From Anaerolineae bacterium (lineage in GTDB: Bacteria > Chloroflexota > Anaerolineae > Promineifilales > Promineifilaceae): 34,758 nucleotides of DNA. The notes beneath the pieces were generated by a model that searched no databases, was not told the origin of the DNA, and saw only the letters and a program-made list of their open reading frames with translations. Of this stretch, positions 1-8,337 are shown piece after piece (positions within the stretch are counted from its first letter, which is position 1; each line of letters begins with the position of its first letter). The stretch is taken from contig JAHDWK010000047.1 in NCBI GenBank assembly GCA_023382655.1, forward strand, positions 1 to 34,758, written 5' to 3'. The position numbers were made by a program, and so were the translations under genes.

Positions 1-260
1 GAACATGTGTAGTTAACAGGTGTGCTGATGAGAAATTCAACGTACTTCATTCGTGCAATCATCAATTGATTGTCGCTCATTTGTGAGCTAAAGCGAAAGT
101 CCTATACTTGTAAGCTTTGCATATTTCGTACATGATAGCATATTCGTACACACCCCTCAACAATTATTTTCCCAACCGGCTTTTTGCAGCAATGGTTAAC
201 CTCTAATGCAAAACGGCCATGAGTAATCTAACCCGCGATCTGGGAAGGGGCTGAGCCAAT

Positions 261-294
261 AAAAACAAAAAGCCCTCAAGTAGATTTGAGAGCT
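261..294 (-). terminator. Rho-independent terminator, minus strand
   Basis: A 9-bp stem (plus-strand arms 271-279 and 286-294, one G-U pair, 6-nt loop) is followed on the minus strand by a T-rich run (complement of 261-270). In the plus direction no T run follows, so the orientation is minus. It would end the divergent transcript described at 261-364. Confidence 0.7.
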
Positions 295-325
295 TCTGTC
301 CCTGTAGTTTTTACTATAGGCCGTC

Positions 326-364
326 GGGAGCCACGGGCTTGGATACCTCTCTGGGCGCAGGTGT
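326..364. repeat. 39-nt conserved core, copy 1
   Basis: This block matches 11544-11582 at 38 of 39 positions; the only difference is position 7 (C here, G there). Sequence outside the block is much less similar, and the downstream abiE genes are clearly more diverged than the block. Both copies sit beside a minus-strand terminator and upstream of an AbiE operon. Confidence 0.85.
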
Positions 365-448
365 ATTATATGGGTGGCGACGGGTGACATTTGCCATACC
401 CGGACTGTGCTACTTGGGGTGGACACGGGTTGAAATGTGTTGTTGGTG

Positions 449-484
449 GATAACGGCCGTATCTTGGCAGTTACGGCCGTTATC
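449..484. promoter_or_regulatory. Inverted repeat, possible AbiEi operator
   Basis: A perfect 12-bp inverted repeat (GATAACGGCCGT at 449-460 and its complement at 473-484) is separated by 12 bp and lies about 50 bp upstream of the abiEi -35 box. AbiEi-type antitoxins are known to bind inverted repeats and repress their own operon, so this is a candidate operator. Each arm contains the ACGGCCGT palindrome common in this genome, and the second abiE copy lacks the repeat, so it could also be a chance pairing of two common palindromes. Confidence 0.35.
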
Positions 485-536
485 TTGTTAGGGTCGGGGC
501 AATTACATATCCCCTGAAAAGGCAGGTAAATTTTCA

Positions 537-565
537 TTGCAATAATTGACGTTTCCGATTACAAT
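537..565 (+). promoter_or_regulatory. Leaderless sigma-70-type promoter of abiEi copy 1
   Basis: TTGCAA (537-542), a 17-bp spacer and TACAAT (560-565) end only 6 bp before the ATG at 572, so transcription should start at or next to the start codon. There is no Shine-Dalgarno sequence, which fits a leaderless mRNA. The second abiE operon has the same layout. Confidence 0.6.
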
Positions 566-571
566 CAGAAC

Positions 572-1213
572 ATGTTTTTCCAACAAGTAGCCCCCCTGCT
601 GGCCAACCTGCCGCTGTTTGAAAGCAGCCATCTGTTTGCTGGCGCTGATACACCCCAGCAAGTACAACGGCAACTGGCTGATTGGGTGCGGGCGGGCAAA
701 GTGGTCCAACTGCGACGCGGGCTGTACGCCCTCGCCTTGCCCTACCGTTCAGAGCAGCCACACAGTTACGTCATTGCCAACCACCTGGTAAGTGGCTCTT
801 ACGTGAGCCTGCATACCGCTTTATCCCACTACGACCTCATTCCCGAACATGTGGCCGTTGTCACCAGTGTCACCACCGGTCGCCCTGGTACGTGGCAAAA
901 CCCATATGGATATTTTAGTTACCAGCACATTCAACCGGCCCTGTTTTATGGCTTTGAATACCGGCAGGTCACGCAGACACAATGGGCCTATATGGCCACA
1001 CCTGAAAAAGCGCTGCTTGACCTGATCTATCTAACCCCCGACGCGGACAGTAAAGGGTATCTCCAGGCCCTCCGGCTGCAAAACCTGGACCAACTGAATG
1101 AAGACCGGCTGGCGGCTTATGTGGCACGTGCTGACAAACCCAAACTCAAACGCGCCCTGACACATATCCGACAACTTATCGCCGAAGAAGCCGCAACCTA
1201 CGAACCGCTATGA
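572..1213 (+). CDS. abiEi: Type IV TA antitoxin, AbiEi family (copy 1)
   Basis: This 213-aa protein resembles AbiEi-type antitoxins/transcriptional repressors: an N-terminal winged-helix-like region (about residues 15-55, with LRRGLYAL), then a conserved core containing SYVSLHTAL, EHVAVVTSVTT and PEKALLDLIYL. AbiEi normally represses its operon and counteracts AbiEii without forming a stable complex. The start is supported by alignment with the paralogue at 11735 and by the -10 box 6 bp upstream; there is no ribosome site. Its stop overlaps the next start by 4 bp (ATGA), which indicates translational coupling. The whole module is duplicated about 11 kb downstream with clear divergence. Family assignment is firm; phage-defence activity is inferred from the family. 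Confidence 0.88.
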   Translation: MFFQQVAPLLANLPLFESSHLFAGADTPQQVQRQLADWVRAGKVVQLRRGLYALALPYRSEQPHSYVIANHLVSGSYVSLHTALSHYDLIPEHVAVVTSVTTGRPGTWQNPYGYFSYQHIQPALFYGFEYRQVTQTQWAYMATPEKALLDLIYLTPDADSKGYLQALRLQNLDQLNEDRLAAYVARADKPKLKRALTHIRQLIAEEAATYEPL

Positions 1214-2016
1214 TCCCCTACCTGAAAACACAAATCACCGGGGACTTGACGGCTGAAGGACAAAGGGCAATTGTGCGCGAATACTTGCAAATGCGAATTC
1301 TGCAAAGTTTGCAAAACGCCGGCGCCATGATTCCACTGGCCTTTCACGGCGGTACCGCCTTACGCCTCCTCTACCAGTTGCCGTGCTATTCGGAAGATTT
1401 AGATTTTGCGCTGGAACGACAACCAGAACAGTATGATTTTCGCAAATATCTCACAGCTATTCAGCGTGACTTGGCCGCCGAGACCTACAATGTGGAAATA
1501 AGAGTAAACGAGCGGAACGTTGTGCATAGCGCCTTCATTCGCTTTCGCGGTCTGTATTATCAATTGGGTATATCACCGCACGAAACGGAAGTTTTGGCTA
1601 TCAAACTGGAAATTGACACCAATCCACCGGCCAAAGCAGGGCTAGATACCACTCTGGTGCAGCATCATGTCACTGTCCATTTGCAGCATCACGACCAGGC
1701 ATCGCTGCTGGCCGGTAAACTACATGCCATTTTGCAACGTGAATATGTTAAAGGGCGTGATTGGTATGATCTTTATTGGTACTTGAATCAGTCACAATGG
1801 GCATCGCCAAACTTTGATATGTTGAATAACGCGCTTGACCAATCGGGTTGGGAAAAAGATGCCATTATTGCTGACAATTGGCGAGGGAATGTTTTGGAAC
1901 GATTGGCCCAATTGGATTGGGAACGGGTGGTGGAGGATGTGCAGAGATTCTTGATGAATCAAGAGGAACTGGTCGAGTTCAAGGCAGAAACAATCAAGGA
2001 TTTGCTGGTTGGGTAA
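1210..2016 (+). CDS. abiEii: AbiEii/AbiGii nucleotidyltransferase toxin (copy 1)
   Basis: A 268-aa nucleotidyltransferase of the AbiEii/AbiGii family, the toxin partner of AbiEi. Family motifs are visible: HGGTALR (residues 46-52) and SEDLDFAL (61-68), whose two Asp residues would bind metal; then LAGKLHAIL and KGRDWYDLYWYL (about 167-191), the conserved Lys/Asp motifs. Characterised relatives transfer nucleotides to RNA, including tRNA in some members; the substrate here cannot be read from sequence. The start overlaps abiEi by 4 bp. The gene is full length and intact, and is co-oriented with and homologous over its whole length to 12361-13164. Confidence 0.9.
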   Translation: MIPYLKTQITGDLTAEGQRAIVREYLQMRILQSLQNAGAMIPLAFHGGTALRLLYQLPCYSEDLDFALERQPEQYDFRKYLTAIQRDLAAETYNVEIRVNERNVVHSAFIRFRGLYYQLGISPHETEVLAIKLEIDTNPPAKAGLDTTLVQHHVTVHLQHHDQASLLAGKLHAILQREYVKGRDWYDLYWYLNQSQWASPNFDMLNNALDQSGWEKDAIIADNWRGNVLERLAQLDWERVVEDVQRFLMNQEELVEFKAETIKDLLVG

Positions 2017-2057
2017 GACTTTGGTCTGGCTTTGGCCGATAACCGCGCCCTTCACCA

Positions 2058-2141
2058 TTATTCAGTTTCGCTCTCGGTAACTTCTGGTTGGAAGGCTAAT
2101 TCCACGGCCGTTTCCGGCAGGGGATCATACCATAGTATTGT
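2058..2141 (-). other. In-frame continuation beyond the capA-like TAG stop
   Basis: After the TAG that ends the CapA-like gene, the same frame stays open for 27 codons to a TAA. It encodes an acidic tail (including LPETAVELAF and EVTESETE) that reads like a genuine C-terminus. TAG could have arisen from CAG by one change. Either the gene has a slightly shortened product or the amber codon is read through. ACGGCCGT occurs here in the TAV frame, as in many genes of the window. Confidence 0.45.
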
Positions 2142-3791
2142 CTAACGTGTCACCATGAGCAACAGCCTGGTATCGGCATGAGCCTGCAAGATCAGATCAC
2201 GGAAATGGCCGTTTTCACTGCGCCACAACAAACTAAAGTTCCAACCCTGCCAGCGCCAGACCGAAACTGTTTGTTCATCGCCCTGGTCTTCCAGTACAAC
2301 CAGCTCCTCGGCACCATCCCCGTCCACATCGCCGAGCTCGACCGCCAGAATGGGCGCCTGGACGGGCCGACCACCCCACAGTAGTTGGTAGGCTCCGCCC
2401 CGATGTCCGACAATGTAAGGATGGCTCCGTTCGTGCCCGTCCGTGTCGGACTTCAGGATTGCCAACAACATCTCGAAACGGCCGTCATCATTGGGATCAC
2501 CCAGGGCTAAATCCACGACACGCCACGATGGAGGACTTTGCCAGACGGCCGTATCCCCCTCATACACCGTCACCTGCTCAGCCGCCCGGTGGATAATCTC
2601 CGGCACCCCATCGCCAGTCAGATCAGTGGCCCCGGACCAGAACCAGCCCTGTTCCCCATTATCGAGAACTTCACCTACAGAGGTACAGTTATCCGCCTGG
2701 CAGGCAAAGGCCGGCCGCGGCGGTGCCGGTACAATGCGGGACAGCAGCGGCCCGGCTTCTGTAGGGGACATCAGGCGGGGACGATGTCCGGCCCACAACG
2801 GCAGCACCTGCACGGCACGCAGCCCTGTTTTGTCCACAACAATACGCAAGGCCAGTCCCTGATTCGTCGGTTCCTGTGTCTGGTCAAAGACGAAGTTGCC
2901 CAAACTGTAGGCCACAAGCTTGCCATTTTGTCTATCCACCGCAATAGCCTGGGCCACATGAGGATGATGCCCCAAAACCACATCGGCCCCGGCAGACAGC
3001 AAAACATCAGCGGCCGTTTCCTGCCAGGGATCGGCTTGCAGATCGTACTCATAGCCCCAGTGGAGAGAAATAATCACCACATCTGCCCGCTGATGGGCTT
3101 CGGCTACAGCAGCCGTCGCCTGCTCCTCATCCCACTCTGCCCGCTGCCATTGCTCACCCGATGCGTGCTCACCGCTAACCGGTTCCAGTATGGCGTTGAA
3201 GGCGAAAAAGGCTAGACGCACGCCGTTCACATTGCGAAAAACGGGCTGGTAAGCCGCCACTTCGTCTGGGCCAATACCCAGTGGTGTGATACCGGCCTGC
3301 TGCAAGCGCACGGCCGTTTCTGCCAAACCCTCTCGTCCATAATCTAAACTGTGGTTGTTGGCCAGCGAGAGCAGGTCAAAACCGGCGCTGGTGAGGTGGG
3401 AAACGGCCGTTACCGGTGCGTTAAGAATGATAGGCTGCAATTCGCCAGCCGGAGCAGTTCGCGGCGTGCCGTTAGCCACGATAACAGATTCCAGATTACC
3501 CAGCGTCAGATCGGCCGTGCGCAGCCAGGGAGCCACAGCAGCCAGCGGTTCCGGTTCTTCCGCCACACACCGGCCCAGCATCACATCCCCTACGGCCATC
3601 AGTTCAACCACAACTTCGGATTCGGTAAGAGAACGGCCGTCGCGCAGATAGATCCAGGGATAAGCAGACAAATCGGGAACGGCGACAACGGCTGTTCCCG
3701 ATTCAACACGTGTTGTTCGCCTTGCCGCCAAAACCAGCAAGGAAACAAACAAGATCAGCAGAATGAGGATTCCTCTAGTTTTAACCGGCAT
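2142..3791 (-). CDS. CapA-like metallophosphoesterase with FG-GAP repeats
   Basis: This 549-aa protein has an N-terminal membrane anchor or signal (about residues 7-24) and a CapA/PgsA-type (PGA_cap) calcineurin-like domain. Metal-site motifs are GDVMLGR, NLES, LANNHSLDYG, LHWGYEYD, GHHPHVAQAI and SLGNFVFDQ. The C-terminal third carries FG-GAP/VCBS-like calcium loops: DLTGDG, DPNDDG and DVDGDG at about residues 390, 430 and 490. The family is linked to poly-gamma-glutamate capsules, but the substrate here is unknown; it probably acts outside the membrane. The ATG at 3791 is preferred over upstream TTG: it follows the DUF3160 stop by 2 bp and has a GGAAGAG ribosome site. The TAG stop may be premature (see 2058-2141). 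Confidence 0.85.
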   Translation of the reverse strand: MPVKTRGILILLILFVSLLVLAARRTTRVESGTAVVAVPDLSAYPWIYLRDGRSLTESEVVVELMAVGDVMLGRCVAEEPEPLAAVAPWLRTADLTLGNLESVIVANGTPRTAPAGELQPIILNAPVTAVSHLTSAGFDLLSLANNHSLDYGREGLAETAVRLQQAGITPLGIGPDEVAAYQPVFRNVNGVRLAFFAFNAILEPVSGEHASGEQWQRAEWDEEQATAAVAEAHQRADVVIISLHWGYEYDLQADPWQETAADVLLSAGADVVLGHHPHVAQAIAVDRQNGKLVAYSLGNFVFDQTQEPTNQGLALRIVVDKTGLRAVQVLPLWAGHRPRLMSPTEAGPLLSRIVPAPPRPAFACQADNCTSVGEVLDNGEQGWFWSGATDLTGDGVPEIIHRAAEQVTVYEGDTAVWQSPPSWRVVDLALGDPNDDGRFEMLLAILKSDTDGHERSHPYIVGHRGGAYQLLWGGRPVQAPILAVELGDVDGDGAEELVVLEDQGDEQTVSVWRWQGWNFSLLWRSENGHFRDLILQAHADTRLLLMVTR

Positions 3792-3793
3792 CC

Positions 3794-6547
3794 TCACTCT
3801 TCCCAAGCCGGGGGTTCATTGTTGTATACGACATGGGTGACCACCCACTGTTCGTCCTGCTGCTCCAGCGTGTAAGTCACATCCAGCGTGTAGGGGCCGC
3901 GCTGGCCAATCGGATCGGAAGGCGGCTCTGCGTCACCGGGCATCTCCTGGAAACTGTACAGCTTATCCTCCCACGTTTCGCGCACCGTCACCACCGCCCG
4001 ATCTTCCGCCTGAATGTCAAACGAACGATAGCTGGCATGGATCCACTGCCGCCCCATGAACTGTTTGGCTGCTTGCAGGGCATTAAGCGCGTCGGCAAAC
4101 TGGGCCTGGACATTGTCAGAAGCCCCGGATAAGTAATCTGATTGCAGGTACCAATAAGCCTGGCTGATACTCCTCTGGAAATTGTAAATGGCCTGTTGGA
4201 ACGCAGCATACTCCGTTTCATCGGTAAAGAAACTGTTCGTCCATTCCGGCAGCGGCGGCGCACTGCCTTCGTCGAGCATGGTGCGCCACTTTTCATCGGT
4301 GAGGCGATCTTCGGCTGGCCAGGGGAATTCGTAATAGGAGAATACTCCGCCTTTGGCTACTTGTAACTGGATCGAGCCATCTTCCTTGATGAGGGGAACA
4401 ACCACATAAATTTCGTTGATCCGCCCCACGCCTTCCTCCAGTACGACGGGATTGGGAATACCATCTCCATCGAGATCAGGTGCGGTAGCGACATCGGCGA
4501 TAACGGCCGCTTGCGGTTCTTCTTCCATAACCGGCTGGGCTGCCGGATCTTCATCCTCGCGGTCGGCGGCAGCCATCGTCAGGTGTTCCAGTTCACCGCC
4601 GTAAAAACGAATCAGCGCAAACTCTTCTTCGGTCAAGGGTTCGCCGCGCAGTTCTTTTTCCGCAATGACCTGCAAAGCGGCGGCCAACGTTTGTAATCTC
4701 GTCAGGCTGTTCAAATCCTGCTCACCCAACAGACCGCGTTCCTGGAGGCCGTCCAAAGTCATTGTTGTGAGCGCCTCCAGGCGGGCGTAGAATTCGGGAA
4801 CCGGCTCTACGTAGCCTTTGGCCAGCAAGGGAACCGGGGCACCGCTGCCGCCGCCGAGTTCGGCATACACCTGCTTGGCGTAGAGGATGGTATCGTGCTT
4901 CAGTTCGGCCCAACTGCCCAACGAGGTGTTTAACTGCTTGTCCAGCCACGCATCATTTTGCATAAACTGCGGATAACCTGTGCCGGGTTCGGCCAGCAGT
5001 GGTTCGAAGGTGTAGAGCCAGGTGGTGTAAAGTGTCTCCGTCCAATCATCTGTCGTCAGGCCATCAACCCACAACTGCATCTTTTCCATTTGTTCCGGGT
5101 AATTGGCGTATTCGGTTTCGCCCATATTGTCGAGGATGGCGTAAGCCCGGTCAGAACCCATGGCGGTCATAACATCCAGCCCTTTAGGCAGCATCCGGGG
5201 ATTATCCGGGGTGCCGACATTGCGGTAGATGAGCTGGCGGAAAATGTAGGCATCGGGTACAAAGCGCTGGCCCATGAAGCGGAATCCCTTGGTCGTTTCC
5301 TCCACATCATCATCCACGCTGATTACAATGCCCAGAATCAAGGGAGGTGGTAATTTGTCTGCTGCTTCAATGAAGGTGTCGAGCTTGCTTTCATCGGCAA
5401 TGGCTGCCAGTTCGGGCATGGGGCCATAGACCTCGTTGATCACGTCCAGATATTGGAAAGCTGTCAGGTCGTCGCTGCGACCGACGAAGAAAACGGTGGG
5501 ATTGTAAAGGTCGAGCCAGGTTTGCAGGGCCGGTTGGCCATTGACCTCTGCCGAACGCAGCGCCTGCACCAGCAGCAGCGCGGCACGTGTTTCGGCACGA
5601 CCCACGTCGGGATCATCGGTTTTGAGGCGGAAGGTCATACGGCCGTACCACATCATGCTCTTAAAGTAGGCCGTCAGCTCTTCGCTAATGGTGTAATGGC
5701 CGCGGGGAATGTACTGGGTGTAATCTTCGCCAAATTCCAGGCCGGGGAAGAGCGGCGAGAGCATAATCCCGGAGGCGGCTTCAATATTTGCTAGTTCCGC
5801 CTCGACCAAATCCTGGGCGTAAGCGGGCACTTCTACCGTGGGATCCAGCAGTTTGCTGCCCACGCTAATGAAAGCCACTGTGCGCATGGCGGCGTCTTCC
5901 CATTCTGTGCTGCGCAGTGCCTGGTACTGCAAGTCGGTTCGGGCCAGCATGGCCTCGTTTAACTGTTGCAGTGCCGGAATGAAGGCCTGGCGTTCGGCTG
6001 TGCGCAGCACCTTGTCAAACAGCAGATGGTAAACGTGCAGCAGGGAATCGCTGGTGATGAAGGTAGGCACGTTGGCGTAGCGGGCCTGTTCGTAAACGGT
6101 AAAGAACTCCTTCTCCACTCCGGGGCTGACGACAAAGCCGTCCTGTTCCAGCCGCGCTACCTGTTCCGGGGAAAGAACAAAAGGCACAATGACGTTGCTC
6201 AGGTCTGGGGCGATGGGATCGTGAAAGATGGCGGGGGTGACGTCTACGGCCGTTTCCTTAAAGGCAGCAAACATCAGCTTCTCCGGTAGTGATACTTCCG
6301 GCGCAGGCGGCAGCGGTGTGACTACTTCGGTTGGTTCGCTTTGAGTTGTTTCAGTTGGCGCTACGGTGGGAATGACGATGGTGGGGGTGAGGGCTGGCGG
6401 GGCAGTGGGCGAAGGCATAACAGGAACGGCCGTAGCCGCCGGAGGTACAGTGGTTGCTGCCTGCTCTGGCTGTTTTTCTTCACATGCTGTCAGAACCAAA
6501 GCTGCGAACAAAAATCCAAAGAAACACAAAACGATTCTCTTGATCAT
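3794..6547 (-). CDS. DUF3160 surface lipoprotein
   Basis: A 917-aa secreted lipoprotein. Residues 1-21 form a signal peptide ending in the lipobox LTAC (Cys22 would be lipidated), followed by a Pro/Thr-rich linker to about residue 90. The rest resembles the DUF3160 family, large proteins of unknown function. A DLDGDGIPNP calcium-type loop is near residue 690. The start has an AGGAGA ribosome site. It sits between a transglutaminase-like gene (upstream) and the CapA-like gene, whose start is 2 bp after this stop, so all are probably co-transcribed. The role of DUF3160 is not established; a cell-surface function is inferred from the lipobox. Confidence 0.85.
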   Translation of the reverse strand: MIKRIVLCFFGFLFAALVLTACEEKQPEQAATTVPPAATAVPVMPSPTAPPALTPTIVIPTVAPTETTQSEPTEVVTPLPPAPEVSLPEKLMFAAFKETAVDVTPAIFHDPIAPDLSNVIVPFVLSPEQVARLEQDGFVVSPGVEKEFFTVYEQARYANVPTFITSDSLLHVYHLLFDKVLRTAERQAFIPALQQLNEAMLARTDLQYQALRSTEWEDAAMRTVAFISVGSKLLDPTVEVPAYAQDLVEAELANIEAASGIMLSPLFPGLEFGEDYTQYIPRGHYTISEELTAYFKSMMWYGRMTFRLKTDDPDVGRAETRAALLLVQALRSAEVNGQPALQTWLDLYNPTVFFVGRSDDLTAFQYLDVINEVYGPMPELAAIADESKLDTFIEAADKLPPPLILGIVISVDDDVEETTKGFRFMGQRFVPDAYIFRQLIYRNVGTPDNPRMLPKGLDVMTAMGSDRAYAILDNMGETEYANYPEQMEKMQLWVDGLTTDDWTETLYTTWLYTFEPLLAEPGTGYPQFMQNDAWLDKQLNTSLGSWAELKHDTILYAKQVYAELGGGSGAPVPLLAKGYVEPVPEFYARLEALTTMTLDGLQERGLLGEQDLNSLTRLQTLAAALQVIAEKELRGEPLTEEEFALIRFYGGELEHLTMAAADREDEDPAAQPVMEEEPQAAVIADVATAPDLDGDGIPNPVVLEEGVGRINEIYVVVPLIKEDGSIQLQVAKGGVFSYYEFPWPAEDRLTDEKWRTMLDEGSAPPLPEWTNSFFTDETEYAAFQQAIYNFQRSISQAYWYLQSDYLSGASDNVQAQFADALNALQAAKQFMGRQWIHASYRSFDIQAEDRAVVTVRETWEDKLYSFQEMPGDAEPPSDPIGQRGPYTLDVTYTLEQQDEQWVVTHVVYNNEPPAWEE

Positions 6548-6583
6548 GATAATCTCCTATCTATCCACCTCATGAGATTTATT

Positions 6584-7462
6584 CTATAGGGTGACAGAAG
6601 TAAGCTGGCCTGCGATGTAGCTGTTGATTGTGGGCGGGACCTGTAAACGGCCGTCGCGTTCATACAAATCCCGTACTTTTTCCCATTCAGGAACATCACC
6701 ACTTGTTAAGGCAGCGACATCATCCAGGAAGCACAAATCATCTTTGGTCAAACTCTCATCAGGGCCTTCAATACTGCCCCAACTGTCCCAGGGCAGCAGT
6801 TCCATTTTGTTGAGCGCGGCCACATCACGCACCAGGTTGCCGCGCACAAACCACAATCCGGCCATGTCGAATATGCCGAATGTGTCCGGGTCGGCTCTGC
6901 CACTGCGGCACAACTGCCATGCGCGGCCTCCCACAATGAATTGATCGCGTGGCACATCCAGCGGATCAAAGGCAATGGACAGCTTTTGGCATTGCAGTTC
7001 GTCCAGTTGAGCATCCACCAGTACCCAGCGCTCGTCAACCTCATGCCAATATTCACAGACCCAGTGGTCTTCGTAATGATTGGGCAAAAAGTAACGGCCG
7101 AAGCCGCAGCGCGCGCGGGCGGGAATATGGTGATAACGCAAAACGGCCGTTAACAGCACAGAGAAATCACGGCAGTTACCAACCACTCGCTTTTCGGGAA
7201 CGCGGGTTGCGGTGAGGGGTCGCGGATCCAGTTCCAGAATGCGCTTCAGTCGGGCGGTTGTGGTGCGCAGTTGTATCTCTTCCTGACGTTCGCCGGTGAG
7301 TTGTACGCCGTACTGGTCGGCCCAAAAGACGTGAATCATGACACCTTGCAGCAGATGGCTAAGTTTAGCCACAGTATCGGGTACGTCATCCAGGTAGTTT
7401 TGATAGCCATCGACTTTGGTCATGGGGCCTGACGAGGCATAAAAATCTAGCAAACTTTTCAT
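6584..7462 (-). CDS. Transglutaminase-like domain protein
   Basis: A 292-aa cytosolic-looking protein with a transglutaminase-like fold (papain-like Cys-His-Asp triad). The candidate triad is Cys97 in VVGNCRDFS, His133 in YEDHWVCEYW and Asp150 in WVLVDAQLD, in the usual order and spacing. Such domains usually act as proteases or amidases rather than cross-linkers. There is no signal peptide. The start has an AAGGAG site that overlaps the end of the Fpg-like gene (gap 8 bp), so the two are coupled; the DUF3160 gene follows 36 bp downstream. The substrate is unknown. Confidence 0.85.
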   Translation of the reverse strand: MKSLLDFYASSGPMTKVDGYQNYLDDVPDTVAKLSHLLQGVMIHVFWADQYGVQLTGERQEEIQLRTTTARLKRILELDPRPLTATRVPEKRVVGNCRDFSVLLTAVLRYHHIPARARCGFGRYFLPNHYEDHWVCEYWHEVDERWVLVDAQLDELQCQKLSIAFDPLDVPRDQFIVGGRAWQLCRSGRADPDTFGIFDMAGLWFVRGNLVRDVAALNKMELLPWDSWGSIEGPDESLTKDDLCFLDDVAALTSGDVPEWEKVRDLYERDGRLQVPPTINSYIAGQLTSVTL

Positions 7463-7470
7463 GGTTATTC

Positions 7471-8292
7471 TTACTCCTTTTGGCAGCCAGGGCAGTAGTA
7501 GATACTGCCTCCCAGGTAGGCTTCTTTTTTAATGATTGTGTCGCAAACGGGACAGGGTGTATTAACTGTATTTTTGCTCAGGATGGTTTTGTAACCACCG
7601 GGACAGCCAAACAAATCGCGTTCGGTGTCGCGGCCACCCAGGTCGGCCATTTCATGGAGCACACTTTTGACGGCGCCAAACAGATGCTCTCTCTCTTTTT
7701 CTTGCAGGCTGTCCATTCTGCGTTTGGGATGGATTTGGGCGACCCACAGAATGTCTTGCAGGACGCCATTGCCCAGGCCGGGGATGCGCTGCTCGGTTGC
7801 CAGGAAGGCCTTGGCCGACAGCTTGTTGTTGTTTTCAGCAAGCAAACTGTTGAAGTAGGCCCGGTTAAAGGCAGCTGTCAGAGGGGACGGCCGTTCCCGA
7901 CCCAGCCGGTAATCCTCAAAGCCCACTGGCTCCCCTTCCCGTACGCAAAAAAGACAGCCCCACATCTGAATAGTGGCTGTCAGAGCTGTGCCGTCATCGA
8001 ATTCTAACAGAAGTTGATGGCGGGCAGGCAGCCGCTCTCCGGCTGGATAGTAGCGCAAACTGGCACTGAGAATCAGCTCTATTTCATCGGCTTGCAATAC
8101 GACTTCATTGGCGGTGGCCAAGGCCGAGCGGATCGTTTTCCCGGCCAACAATGCATTGTAGTGGGCCGGATCGCCGCTATACCAGGCAAATTTATGAGGG
8201 GAGTGGTTGGCCAGGGCCTTTTTAATGTGTTTCCCTACCAGTATCTGGTTGATTTGGCGGGCAAGGACAACGGCTTCAGGCAACTCGATCAT
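7471..8292 (-). CDS. Fpg/Nei-family DNA glycosylase homologue lacking Pro1
   Basis: A 273-aa homologue of formamidopyrimidine-DNA glycosylase/endonuclease VIII. It has the N-terminal ELPE signature, a helix-two-turn-helix (about 168-190, PGLGNGVLQDILW), and a C-terminal zinc finger (Cys247, Cys250, Cys267, Cys270). However, the catalytic Pro that follows the initiator Met in Fpg/Nei is Ile here (MIELPEA). The zinc-finger Arg expected five residues before the third Cys is Gly, and the usual beta-loop Lys appears to be Asn. Similar MIELPEA proteins exist in other bacteria and are annotated as endonuclease VIII (from memory), so it may be a diverged subfamily rather than a dead gene. An AGGAGG ribosome site precedes the ATG. 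It is first in the minus-strand operon. Confidence 0.85.
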   Translation of the reverse strand: MIELPEAVVLARQINQILVGKHIKKALANHSPHKFAWYSGDPAHYNALLAGKTIRSALATANEVVLQADEIELILSASLRYYPAGERLPARHQLLLEFDDGTALTATIQMWGCLFCVREGEPVGFEDYRLGRERPSPLTAAFNRAYFNSLLAENNNKLSAKAFLATEQRIPGLGNGVLQDILWVAQIHPKRRMDSLQEKEREHLFGAVKSVLHEMADLGGRDTERDLFGCPGGYKTILSKNTVNTPCPVCDTIIKKEAYLGGSIYYCPGCQKE

Positions 8293-8337
8293 CTATTTTT
8301 AACCTCCTTATTCCTACTTTCCTCCATTTGTAAATCG

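Larger units (their letters stand above)
261..364 (-). ncRNA. Candidate ~100-nt RNA upstream of abiE copy 1
   Basis: On the minus strand a perfect TATAAT box (plus-strand 365-370) lies immediately before a 39-nt block (326-364) that recurs upstream of the second abiE operon. The block is followed by an imperfect hairpin near 304-322 and then a strong Rho-independent terminator (261-294). Together this looks like a small transcript of about 100 nt, divergent from abiEi. No convincing -35 box is visible. The single difference between the two 39-nt blocks would change an amino acid, and there is no start codon or ribosome site, so a peptide is less likely than an RNA or DNA element. I do not recognise a named RNA family. 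Expression is inferred, not shown. Confidence 0.4.

Noticed and set aside
196..537. A 113-codon minus-strand frame covering the RNA-like element.
   Set aside because: It runs through a terminator and promoter, has no ribosome site, and the equivalent frame around the second copy is not conserved outside the 39-nt core.
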